A stretch of DNA of 19,209 bases. It comes from Actinobacteria bacterium UBA4719. Lineage in GTDB: Bacteria; Actinomycetota; Actinomycetes; Actinomycetales; Dermatophilaceae. Positions within the stretch are counted from its first letter, which is position 1; each line of letters begins with the position of its first letter. Shown here one piece after another: positions 6,612 through 13,925 of this stretch. The position numbers and the translations under genes are program-made. Where the stretch lies: assembly GCA_002404345.1 (NCBI GenBank), contig DHJN01000007.1, positions 1-19,209 of the forward strand. The letters run 5' to 3'. The notes under the pieces are model-generated. The model did not search any database. It was not told where the DNA came from and was given only the letters and a program-made list of their open reading frames with translations.

Positions 6612-7993
6612 GCCACTGCCTTCGTGTGCTGGCCCGGACTGACAACCAGAGGGAGCCCGGATGCGGCGGCCTGCTCGGTGTAGGAGTCGTCGACGGCCAC
6701 CACCTGGGTGCCGTGCGCCGCGAGGATGGACGCGACGATCGAGGCACGGTAGCCGGAGGCGCAGTGCACCCACACTTCGCCGGCCGGCACCTGCGCGACC
6801 CGGCCGAGGAGCTCATGGATCGGGATGTTCACCGCCCCGTCGATGTGCGACTCGCGCCACTCCCCCGCACGCCGTACGTCCAGGATGGCCACAGGGCGGT
6901 GGTGGCGCACCTGGGCCAGGTCGGCAAACGAAGCCCGCTCGAAGCTGGCAAGCTCGCGATCGGTCCAGTCGTTCGGCCGACCGGTGGCCGCCGCGGCGGG
7001 ACGGTCGATGCCGATCCGGACGAGCTCGCGCTGGGCCTCGGCCACCTGCTCGGGGGTCTCACCCAGCAGCGTGACGGGGGTTCCCCACGGGATGAGCCAG
7101 CCCAGGTAGGTGGCGAACTCGCCCTCGACGCCGAAGTTGAAGGTGCCCGGCACGAAGCCGGTAGCGAAAGCGGTGCGGGTGCGCAGGTCCACCACCCACT
7201 CACCGGCCTCGAGGCGGCCTCGCAGCGCTGCGGCGTCGGCAGGCTGCGGAGCTGTGAGGTCGGCAGCGGCCGGACCTGCGGAGTTTGCCGGGCCCATCTG
7301 GGCGTAGTACGCCGGGTAGGCGTCCAGCCCGGCGAGCAGCCCCGCGACGTAGTCCTTCTCGTCCTGGGTCAGGGCTGGGTTGGTGCGTTTCTCCTGGCCG
7401 ATCGTGGAGAAGGTCGCCTCGGACTGGGTTGCCGAGCAGAAGCTGCCGAACCCGTGGGTCGGCAGCACCTGGGTCTGGTCGGGGAGCTCGGCGGCCAGCC
7501 GTTGCGCCGAGGCGTGCTGGTGGTGGACCAGTGCGTGGGTGTGGTCCGGCCCGAGCAGGTCGGGGCGTCCGGTGGAGCCGAAGAGCAGCGAACCGCCGGA
7601 GAAGACCCCGACGCGTTCGCCCCCGGACTCCAGGGAGTAGGACAGGTGAGTGTAGGTGTGGCCGGGCGTAGCGATGACCCGGATCCGCAGGGCATCACTG
7701 ACGTCGATCACGTCACCGTCACCGGTCGGGACGCGCTCGTAGGCGACGACATCGGCTGCGTTGACGTGGTATGCCGCGCCGGTCACCTTAGCCAGGGCCA
7801 GGCCCCCGGTGACGTAGTCGTTGTGGATGTGGGTCTCAAAGACGTGAGTGATCCGCACACCGGTCGATTCGGCAAGGTCGAGCACGCGGTCGATGTCACG
7901 CTGCGGGTCGACCACGAGCGCGACGTGGCCGTCATGGGCAAGGTAGCTGCGGTCCCCCAGAGTCGGGGTCTCGACGGGGACGATGGTGACCAT
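6608..7993 (-). CDS. Metallo-beta-lactamase/rhodanese fusion, persulfide dioxygenase-like (CstB/ETHE1-related)
   Basis: A 461-residue fusion. Residues about 1-245 are a metallo-beta-lactamase fold related to ETHE1 and CstB, which oxidise low-molecular-weight persulfides to sulfite with a mononuclear iron. Metal-site candidates are H55-x-H57-N-D59-Y60 (the last His of the usual HxHxDH is Tyr), H112 and a His in PTHGFGSFCS. At the usual Asp-ligand strand the sequence is FSGGSLLFGS. Two rhodanese domains follow: the first (about 255-345) has no catalytic Cys, the second ends in HCASGYRAS with Cys411. It overlaps the preceding rhodanese by TGATG and the next by ATGA. The product would be sulfite or thiosulfate, matching the TSUP exporter downstream. 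The altered metal site makes iron-dioxygenase chemistry probable but not certain. Confidence 0.87.
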   Translation of the reverse strand: MVTIVPVETPTLGDRSYLAHDGHVALVVDPQRDIDRVLDLAESTGVRITHVFETHIHNDYVTGGLALAKVTGAAYHVNAADVVAYERVPTGDGDVIDVSDALRIRVIATPGHTYTHLSYSLESGGERVGVFSGGSLLFGSTGRPDLLGPDHTHALVHHQHASAQRLAAELPDQTQVLPTHGFGSFCSATQSEATFSTIGQEKRTNPALTQDEKDYVAGLLAGLDAYPAYYAQMGPANSAGPAAADLTAPQPADAAALRGRLEAGEWVVDLRTRTAFATGFVPGTFNFGVEGEFATYLGWLIPWGTPVTLLGETPEQVAEAQRELVRIGIDRPAAAATGRPNDWTDRELASFERASFADLAQVRHHRPVAILDVRRAGEWRESHIDGAVNIPIHELLGRVAQVPAGEVWVHCASGYRASIVASILAAHGTQVVAVDDSYTEQAAASGLPLVVSPGQHTKAVA

Positions 7994-8304
7994 CAGGCGA
8001 GTCCTCTCGCAGTCGGGTGCCCCGCCCGCGCCCAGGCTTCTGTGCCACCGGCCACCGAGTACGCCTCATGGCCCGCACGAATCAGAAGGCCGGTCATCGA
8101 CAGGCTGCGGTTGCCACTGGCGCAGATGACGTAGACCGGCTTGTCCTTGGGAAGCTCCGGCAGGCGAGAAGACAGCTGGCTCATCGGCACGAGTGTGGCG
8201 CCGGGGACGTGGCCGCCTACGAACTCTCCGGGCTCGCGGACGTCGACGACGAATGCGCCCTCGCGGTGGGCTGCGGCGAATGCCGCCAGGGGCACTTCAC
8301 GCAT
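7993..8304 (-). CDS. Single-domain rhodanese, first gene of the leftward sulfur operon
   Basis: A 103-residue rhodanese with almost nothing outside the domain. DVREPGEF (about residues 21-28), GHVPGATLVPMSQL (about 31-44) and the loop CASGNRS with Cys61 mark an active sulfurtransferase. The start at 8304 has AAGGAG about 5 bases upstream. It ends in a TGATG overlap with the metallo-beta-lactamase/rhodanese gene. A TTGACA box and a 7-4-7 palindrome lie 40-70 bases upstream, so it leads a regulated four-gene operon ending in TSUP. Confidence 0.9.
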   Translation of the reverse strand: MREVPLAAFAAAHREGAFVVDVREPGEFVGGHVPGATLVPMSQLSSRLPELPKDKPVYVICASGNRSLSMTGLLIRAGHEAYSVAGGTEAWARAGHPTARGLA

Positions 8305-8344
8305 GCTGTCTCCTTGGGTCAGTGAGGTATCAAGATCGAAAGTG

Positions 8345-8374
8345 GATACCCACCAGGGTATCGCTCGATGTCAA
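8345..8374 (-). promoter_or_regulatory. Promoter with CsoR/CstR-type operator for the rhodanese-TSUP operon
   Basis: A perfect inverted repeat GATACCC-ACCA-GGGTATC occupies 8345-8362. On the minus strand a TTGACA -35 box (8374-8369) precedes it, and a 17-base spacer places the -10 position (8351-8346) inside the palindrome. The core ATACC-N6-GGTAT recurs at 8492-8507, next to the divergent operon encoding a CsoR/CstR-family repressor. A further GGTATC half-site is at 8326-8331. The repressor would block polymerase directly. The -10 (GGGTAT) is poor, so its exact placement is uncertain. Confidence 0.6.
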
Positions 8375-8480
8375 CGTTAACCCATGTCCGGGCATTCCGG
8401 CCCCGTGTCAGCTCCGACCCACAGAAGGGTCCGACAAGCCAACGGGTATGCCGCGTGCCTCCACGGGAATACCGTCACCG

Positions 8481-8510
8481 GCGACAGGTTGATACCCCCG
8501 GTGGTATAGT
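8481..8510 (+). promoter_or_regulatory. Promoter with CsoR/CstR-type operator for trxA-DUF302-regulator
   Basis: ATACCCCCGGTGGTAT (8492-8507) is a 14-of-16 palindrome of the same ATACC-N6-GGTAT layout as the site at 8346-8361. It overlaps a good -10 box TATAGT (8505-8510); GCGACA (8481-8486) is a possible -35 at 18 bases. Translation starts 24 bases after the -10, with GAGAGGA as the ribosome site. Since the third gene of this operon is the CsoR/CstR-like regulator, autoregulation is the simplest reading. Confidence 0.6.
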
Positions 8511-8534
8511 TCGCGTCTCAGAGAGGAACCTCCT

Positions 8535-8927
8535 ATGACGACCCAAACACTGACCGCAGCATCCTTCGAGCAGACCGTGCTCGACAACGACATCGTCCTC
8601 GTCGACTTCTGGGCGTCCTGGTGCGGACCGTGCCGCACATTCGCCCCGATCTTCGAACAGGCCAGCGCCGCCCACCCCGACATCGTCTTCGGCAAGGTCG
8701 ACACCGAGGCCGAACAGTCGTTGGCGGCCACTGCCCGGATCACCTCCATCCCCACCCTGATGGCTTTCCGCGAGGGCACCCTTGTCTTCAGCCAGCCCGG
8801 CGCACTTCCAGCCGCCGCCCTGGAACAGGTCATCGCCGGCATCCGCGGGCTGGACATGGATGAACTCCGTGCCCAGACAGCCGCGTCCCAAACCGCCGAG
8901 TCCCAAACCGCCAGTGCCACGTCCTGA
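8535..8927 (+). CDS. trxA: Thioredoxin
   Basis: A 130-residue thioredoxin. DFWASWCGPCRTFAP carries the redox-active CxxC (Cys32/Cys35 region), and the cis-proline loop TSIPTLMAF is intact. Residues about 1-108 match the full fold; the tail (from about 110) is an Ala/Thr/Gln-rich extension with a duplicated SQTA unit and is probably disordered. Thioredoxins reduce disulfides and protein persulfides, the latter releasing hydrogen sulfide. It opens a three-gene operon with a DUF302 protein and a CsoR/CstR-family repressor, divergent from a persulfide-oxidising operon, so it is probably a dedicated persulfide reductase rather than the housekeeping thioredoxin. The ATG at 8535 has GAGAGGA about 7 bases upstream. 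Confidence 0.95.
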   Translation: MTTQTLTAASFEQTVLDNDIVLVDFWASWCGPCRTFAPIFEQASAAHPDIVFGKVDTEAEQSLAATARITSIPTLMAFREGTLVFSQPGALPAAALEQVIAGIRGLDMDELRAQTAASQTAESQTASATS

Positions 8928-8941
8928 TCCCGAAGTCCTGA

Positions 8942-9673
<732 letters not shown>

Positions 9674-9787
9674 GCCGGGCCACCGGGCCCGACCAGGCCG
9701 GCAAATGAGAAATCAAACGACGCGCTTCGCGACGCCCTGTGGCTGCAAGTGCGCAACCGGCATGGGCTCAAGATCGTCGTCGCTGGA

Positions 9788-9808
9788 CCGTCCGGACAAT
9801 CCGGACGG
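9788..9808. promoter_or_regulatory. Perfect 9-3-9 inverted repeat between the repressor and the CHRD gene
   Basis: CCGTCCGGA (9788-9796) and TCCGGACGG (9800-9808) are exact complements around CAA. It lies 114 bases after the repressor stop and 40 bases before the CHRD-like reading frame. No T tract follows. It could terminate the trxA operon or be an operator of the downstream genes; the sequence does not decide between them. Confidence 0.45.
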
Positions 9809-9848
9809 ACAACTGCGAACTGAAAGCATCATGAAAGGTAATCGCAAC

Positions 9849-10366
9849 ATGAGGATCACCATGAGAAGCACCCCGGCCGTAGCAGTAGCCCAATAACCTT
9901 CGCCACCCTGGCGCCGGGTACAGCGTGGGCACACCAGGACCCGGCCGGCAGGGCCAGCGCCACGGCAACGTTGGGCTCGACACCGTTCGCCAACACCACC
10001 TATGGGCCCGGGGTTGTCAGCGGGAAGGCGTCGCTCGAGGAGCAGTCTGGCCGACTGAAGATCGAGGCAGAGGTCAAAGGCCTGAAGCCGGGAACCACCC
10101 ACATCGGCCACATTCACTTCGGCACCTGCGCCAGCCTCACCCCCGGCAAGATCATCTTCGACCTCAAACCGGTGAAGGTTGGCCGGGACGGCGAGGGACG
10201 CAGCGTCACCGTCATCAACGACACCTCTGGGGCCAGCCTCGCCGCCGTCAAGGACTGTGACTGGTGGGTGGCCTTCCACGAAGGACCGGCGAACAGCACC
10301 CCTCAGTCGCCCGCCGTCGCGGTCGGCCCAGTGCTCCTCAAGAGAACTGAGGCAGGCGCCCTGTAA
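9849..10366 (+). pseudogene. Secreted CHRD/Cu-Zn SOD-like domain protein, frameshifted in the signal peptide
   Basis: The conserved part (about 9971-10366) reads as a beta-rich domain: LKIEAEVKGLKPGTTHIGH, IHFGTCASLTPGKI, and DWWVAFHEGPAN, resembling CHRD or SOD-like Greek-key domains. Immediately upstream in the same frame is ITFATLAPGTAWA-HQD, the end of a signal peptide, but this frame has no usable start after the stop at 9839. The start half (MRITMRSTPAVAVA from 9849) lies in another frame, so a one-base loss near 9885-9893 has separated them. With one base restored the result is a normal secreted protein. Alternatives are a sequencing error or a signal-less product from TTG 9971. Confidence 0.65.
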
Positions 10367-10456
10367 CGATCAGTCCGCTGGCTTGGCCGTTGACCGACGC
10401 CTTGATGGTTGACCGCCGATGCCCCGTCACGACAACGACTTCGACAAGGAGCGCTC

Positions 10457-11233
10457 ATGAGCCGCCGCACGAACCCCCGCGCGGGGAAGGGCTCACCACC
10501 CCGGCGGGGCGTCCTGGTCCCGGTCGTTGTCGCGACGGCGGCTGCTGCAATCGCGGTAGTCGTGGCAGTCCTGCCATCCATGGGCGGCGCGGCCGACCCC
10601 GGCTCGGCCGGCGCCCCTGCTCCGAACGTGCAGGGGCCGACCACGACGCAGGACCCCGACCAGCAGCAGGCCGCCCAGCACTTGGGACAGCTGGCGCGCC
10701 GCACCCCCAACGACCCGATGGCGATGGGCAAAGTGGACGCGCCCGTGGTCATGGTGGCCTACTCGGACTTCCAGTGCCCGTTCTGCGGCAAGTTCGCCCG
10801 CGACACCGAGCCAGCCCTGGTGAGGCAGTTCGTGGACACCGGCACCCTGCGCATCGAATGGCGAGACTTCCCCTACCTCGGACGGGAGTCGACGACGGCA
10901 GCTCGCGCCGGGCGGGCGGCCGCGGCACAGGGCAGGTTCTGGGCCTTCCATGACGCCCTCTACGCCAACCAGACCCCGGTCAACAGCGGAAAGCTGACGC
11001 CGGCGTAGCTGACAGGTGTCGCGAAGAACCTCGACCTGGACGTGGACCGCTTTCGCGCCGACATGACCTCAGCCGAAAGTGAGGCCGCGGTCCAGAAGGA
11101 CTTCCAGTAAGGGCAGTCCATCGGTGTGACCGGCACACCGGCATTCCTGATCAACGGTGAGCCGATCATCGGGGCCCAGCCGACGTCGACCTTCGCCGCT
11201 GCCGTCAAGAAGGCCGCGGCCACGGCCCGATGA
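10457..11233 (+). pseudogene. DsbA-family thioredoxin-like oxidoreductase with two in-frame stops
   Basis: The start at 10457 has AAGGAG 5 bases upstream. A basic tail and one helix (about residues 18-40) anchor it in the membrane; an extracytoplasmic thioredoxin fold follows with the motif DFQCPFCGKF, as in DsbA/DsbG-type actinobacterial proteins. The frame meets TAG at 11006-11008 and TAA at 11108-11110 but remains recognisable beyond both: LTGVAKNLDLDVDRF, then VTGTPAFLINGEPI (the cis-proline loop) to TGA at 11231. Both stops interrupt typical family sequence, so they are nonsense mutations or base errors rather than the natural end. The last ~75 residues including the cis-Pro loop would be lost, making the product inactive. 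Read-through would give 258 positions. It overlaps ccdA by ATGA. Confidence 0.85.
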
Positions 11234-12083
11234 CCGATGTCGGGCTGCCGGTGGCGTTCGCTGCCGGAGTGCTGGCACTGCGCTCACCATGCAGCGCGCT
11301 GCTGCTGCCCTCCTTCTTCGCCTACGCATTCGCCAGCCATTCAGCCCAGCTGCGCCGCACCGCCGTCTTCTACCTCGGTCTGCTGCTCACCCTCGTCCCG
11401 CTGGGAATGGGAGCCAGTGCGGCGTCGACCCTGCTCTACGGGAACCGCCAGCTCCTGGTCGCTATCGCCGGATGGTTCATCGTGGCACTGGGCCTGGTAC
11501 AGATCCTGGGCGCAGCTTCGCCGTCCCGTTCGCCGGCCGGATGCAACAAGCCGCCCGCCGGGCGACGTCGCGAAGCTCCGGCTGGGCCTCCACCTTGGCC
11601 TTGGGCTCGGTCTACGGCCTGGCTGGTTTCTGCTCAGGGCCCATCCTCGGCGCCATCCTGACCATCGCAGCCACCCGCCAGTCCCCACTGCAAGGCGGGC
11701 TGCTCCTGGCGGTGTATGCCCTCGGCATGGCCGCCCCGTTGTTCATCCTGGCCGCGCTCTGGCACCGCTACGACCTCGGACATCGACGATGGGTACGCGG
11801 ACGAATGCTGACCCTCGGACCGGTCCGGGTGCATTCCTCATCCCTGGCCTCCGGCGTCCTGTTCGTCATCATCGGCGCCCTGTTCCTGCGCTTCGACGGC
11901 ACGGCTGGGATTACCGGAGTCCTCGGGTTCGGCGACACCACCGACCTTGAGGCCGACGCCCAGCAGAACGTGAGCACCTGGCTGAGCGCGGTGCCCGCGT
12001 GGTCGGTCCCGGCCGCGATCGCGGCCATCGCCACCGTTGTCGCGCTTCGCCGCGCTGCACGGTCCACGTCGCGCCAGCCATAG
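11230..12083 (+). pseudogene. ccdA: CcdA-type thiol-disulfide electron carrier, frameshifted
   Basis: CcdA/DsbD-beta membrane proteins pass electrons from cytoplasmic thioredoxin to extracytoplasmic thiol proteins. The first half (11230 to about 11515) reads GVLALRSPCSALLLPSFFAYAF and LVAIAGWFIVALGLVQILGA; the second half continues one frame over from about 11514 with FAVPFAGRMQQAAR and YGLAGFCSGPILGAILTIA, giving both conserved membrane cysteines (in SPC and GFC). One base appears lost near 11505-11515. The combined product of about 284 residues has six or more helices, as expected. It overlaps the DsbA-like gene by ATGA, so the two were an extracytoplasmic redox pair. In its present form only the first ~95 residues are sensible. 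Confidence 0.85.
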
Positions 12084-12240
12084 GCGGCACCTACCGCTGG
12101 GTCGCCTTGTTCGAAGCCGACGTCAAGCGTGGGTCCACGGGGAGTATGCCTGCGGGCCCTCGAGGCACGTCTGCACAATCACGTACCCCCTAATAACCCC
12201 GGCGCGCCGCAAGAGTCATGCAGGGACGGCGGCACCCGGG

Positions 12241-12999
12241 TCACTTGGGGGCGAGCAGTTCCTTGATGCGGTCGGCCATCGGCATCGGGACGACGGTGTC
12301 GGCGTCCCGCAGCGCGCCCAGGGCAGCGCGAGTCCCCACCAGGCCGGCATACAGCGGAGGACAGGTCGGGCACGTCTGGAGGTGGCGCTCCACGAGCACC
12401 CGATCGGAGGCCAACAGCTCATCGTCGAGGTAGTCCGAGACCTTGCGGCGGGCATCCCAACAGCGCAGGGGAACCCCCCGCAGGGCGTCCCGCCGCTCCC
12501 GCCCCTGGGCCAAGGCGTCCACCAGCATCATCCGACCCCGACGCAGCCGCTGCTTGGCGGCGGGCAGCCCGACGCCCTGAACCTCGGCGATCTCAGCCAC
12601 CGTCATCCCCTCCACGTCGTGCAGCACCACGGCCGTCCGATAGATCACCGGCAGCCGCACCAGAGCATCCTCCAGCTCCGCCCGGGTCTCGGCCCGCGCG
12701 ACCACGGTGCCCGCGTCCACGGTGTAGGAGTCGTCACGCCACCTCGCCTCCACCTCACGCTCGACGTCTTCAGTGGGATCCTCACGGTCAGCACGGAACC
12801 GGTCGACGGCAAGGTTGTGCAGGATGCGGTGCAACCAGGTTGCCAGCGACGCCTCTGCCCGGAAGGAGTCAGCTCGTTGCAGGGCGCGCAGCAGCGTCTC
12901 CTGCACGAGGTCCTCGGCCAGCGCAGAGTCCGCCTCGATCGTGCGGGCGTATCTGAGCAGTCCGGGGACCTCGGCAGCGAGTTGGCTACGCACGTTCAA
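12241..12999 (-). CDS. ECF sigma factor fused to a zinc-finger anti-sigma (ZAS) domain
   Basis: A 252-residue protein. Residues about 5-72 are sigma region 2 (LAEDLVQETLLRAL, WLHRILHNLAVDRFR) and about 106-165 region 4 (LVRLPVIYRTAVVLHDVEG, then MTVAEIAEVQGVGL). A C-terminal part normally found in a separate anti-sigma factor follows: Cys180, YLDDEL and H206-x3-C210-x2-C213, the ZAS zinc-binding pattern. This fits a self-regulated, possibly redox- or zinc-responsive sigma factor. First start after an in-frame stop is TTG 12999; GTG 12993 is also possible, and neither has a clear ribosome site. It follows the DUF2892 gene by 27 bp on the same strand and faces the broken ccdA tail-to-tail. Confidence 0.88.
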   Translation of the reverse strand: MNVRSQLAAEVPGLLRYARTIEADSALAEDLVQETLLRALQRADSFRAEASLATWLHRILHNLAVDRFRADREDPTEDVEREVEARWRDDSYTVDAGTVVARAETRAELEDALVRLPVIYRTAVVLHDVEGMTVAEIAEVQGVGLPAAKQRLRRGRMMLVDALAQGRERRDALRGVPLRCWDARRKVSDYLDDELLASDRVLVERHLQTCPTCPPLYAGLVGTRAALGALRDADTVVPMPMADRIKELLAPK

Positions 13000-13026
13000 G
13001 GTTCACGGCTATCACGACCGGTCACG

Positions 13027-13272
13027 CTAGCGCGAGGCGACGCGCTCCGCTGATGGGATGGTGGCCTTCGGCTGCGGGCAGGTGCGTAGCCCAAACGGCA
13101 GGTACAGCGGGCAGGTGCCGGCGACGGAGGTCGCCGCCATCACGCCCGCCAGGACGTAGAGCACGATGGCCAGCCAGCCCGCGGGGCCGACAAGGACTCC
13201 GGCGATGATGAGCGCCGGGGCCAAGACGAAGGTGCGAAGCTTGCGGTCAGCTGAACCCATATTCATATTCAT
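13027..13272 (-). CDS. DUF2892 (YgaP-type transmembrane domain) protein
   Basis: An 81-residue membrane protein. NMGSADRKLRTFVLAPALI opens the domain, two hydrophobic helices follow (about residues 15-50), and the end carries GTCPLYLPFGLRTCP with two cysteines, the family signature. The start at 13272 has AAGGAG 7 bases upstream; the 11 extra codons of the longer frame are not needed. DUF2892 is the membrane part of YgaP, where it is joined to a rhodanese domain and linked to sulfane-sulfur transfer; here it stands alone beside several rhodanese genes. It is the first gene of a two-gene unit with the ECF sigma factor. Confidence 0.82.
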   Translation of the reverse strand: MNMNMGSADRKLRTFVLAPALIIAGVLVGPAGWLAIVLYVLAGVMAATSVAGTCPLYLPFGLRTCPQPKATIPSAERVASR

Positions 13273-13342
13273 GGTGTTCTCCTTGGTTGTGTTGGTACCC
13301 CTCATTGACGGAACGAACCCCGAAAGGGATACCGTCCGGGCC

Positions 13343-13358
13343 TGTGACGCCCGTCACA
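13343..13358. promoter_or_regulatory. CRP/FNR-family type palindrome
   Basis: TGTGACGCCCGTCACA is a perfect 7-2-7 palindrome and an exact match to the TGTGA-N6-TCACA consensus of CRP/GlxR-type regulators. It lies in the divergent region, 71 bases upstream of the DUF2892 start and about 157 upstream of the ArsR start, so activation of the DUF2892-sigma unit is the better-placed option. Chance occurrence is possible. Confidence 0.5.
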
Positions 13359-13505
13359 GCCGCGCCATCGCGGCGCGTTGCCAGGTCACGGCCTGCGGCG
13401 GCTTAGGAGCAGCGCCGGTTGGGGAGGCCTAAAATGTCAAAGGGATCGACACGCGCGTTCATAACCAACTCCGGCTCGCCCGCGGCCAGCAGGCACGCGT
13501 GACAC

Positions 13506-13527
13506 TATCTACGCATGCACGTAGATA
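13506..13527 (+). promoter_or_regulatory. ArsR/SmtB-type operator overlapping the arsR start codon
   Basis: TATCTACG (13506-13513) and CGTAGATA (13520-13527) are exact complements around CATGCA, an 8-6-8 palindrome. The ATG of the ArsR gene (13515-13517) lies inside the centre. No ribosome site precedes the ATG, so a leaderless mRNA starting near it is plausible. The regulator encoded here is the likely ligand-released repressor of this site. Confidence 0.65.
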
Positions 13528-13925
13528 ACCAGTCACGTAGACCGCAACCGGCAGTGGAACACGTCGAGCTCGCCGTCGAGACTTTCCGAATGCTCGCCGA
13601 CGTCACCCGGCTAAAAGTGCTGTGGACGCTCCTGGACGGTGAGCTGTCGGTCAACGAGATCGCTCAGGCGGCGGCCAAGCAGCCGGCATCGGTATCGCAA
13701 CACCTAGCCAAGCTGCGCCTGGCCCGCTTGGTGAGGACCCGCCGCCGAGGCACCCAGGTGCTCTATCGGCTCGACAGCAGTCATGTGCGCCAACTCGTCG
13801 AGGACGCGGTGTTCAACGCCGAGCACGCGGGCGCCGACTTGCCCCAGCACCACCGCCACGACCTCGGCGTCACCACGCTGCCTACCTCAAACGCCGAGCC
13901 GGCCGGAGCCAGCAATGAGCACTGA
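13515..13925 (+). CDS. ArsR/SmtB-family metal-responsive repressor
   Basis: A 136-residue winged-helix repressor. VETFRMLADVTRLKVLWTLLDGELSVNEIA and PASVSQHLAKLRLARLVRTRRRGTQVLYRL give the complete fold. The alpha-5 zinc site of SmtB/CzrA (DxH, then H/E at +11 and +14) is partly kept: H90 and H104 are present, but the Asp position is Ser and the +11 His is N101. A His-rich tail (QHHRH, residues 111-115) may supply ligands. No cysteine is present, so arsenic sensing is unlikely. It overlaps the CDF gene by 11 bases, indicating one operon for metal efflux, likely zinc. No ribosome site precedes the ATG; an operator palindrome covers it. Confidence 0.9.
   Translation: MHVDNQSRRPQPAVEHVELAVETFRMLADVTRLKVLWTLLDGELSVNEIAQAAAKQPASVSQHLAKLRLARLVRTRRRGTQVLYRLDSSHVRQLVEDAVFNAEHAGADLPQHHRHDLGVTTLPTSNAEPAGASNEH

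Noticed and set aside
6626..8134. 502-codon open frame on the plus strand
   Set aside because: It is the antisense of the metallo-beta-lactamase/rhodanese and rhodanese genes, which carry complete family motifs; the open frame follows from high GC at third positions.
8870..8925. Repeated SQTA units at the thioredoxin C-terminus as a functional repeat array
   Set aside because: Only two copies of a short unit, in a tail beyond the thioredoxin fold; likely a disordered extension.
10457..11233. Stop-codon recoding (TAG/TAA read as amino acids)
   Set aside because: TAA ends the CHRD-like gene at 10364-10366 and TAG ends ccdA, the PKD-like gene and DUF2892, so both act as ordinary stops here; nonsense mutation or base error is simpler.
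12084..12240. Possible small gene between ccdA and the sigma factor
   Set aside because: Frames of 30-60 codons exist, but none has a ribosome site, a family pattern or a hydrophobic segment; only a short CGGCGCGCCG palindrome and weak hairpins are visible.
12037..13053. 338-codon plus-strand frame over the sigma factor
   Set aside because: Antisense shadow of the ECF sigma gene; no recognisable domain.
13273..13345. ECF-type promoter for the sigma/DUF2892 unit (GGTATC, 17 bases, CGTC on the minus strand)
   Set aside because: The -35 element does not match the usual GGAAC core well and such short patterns are frequent in GC-rich DNA; not enough for a feature.
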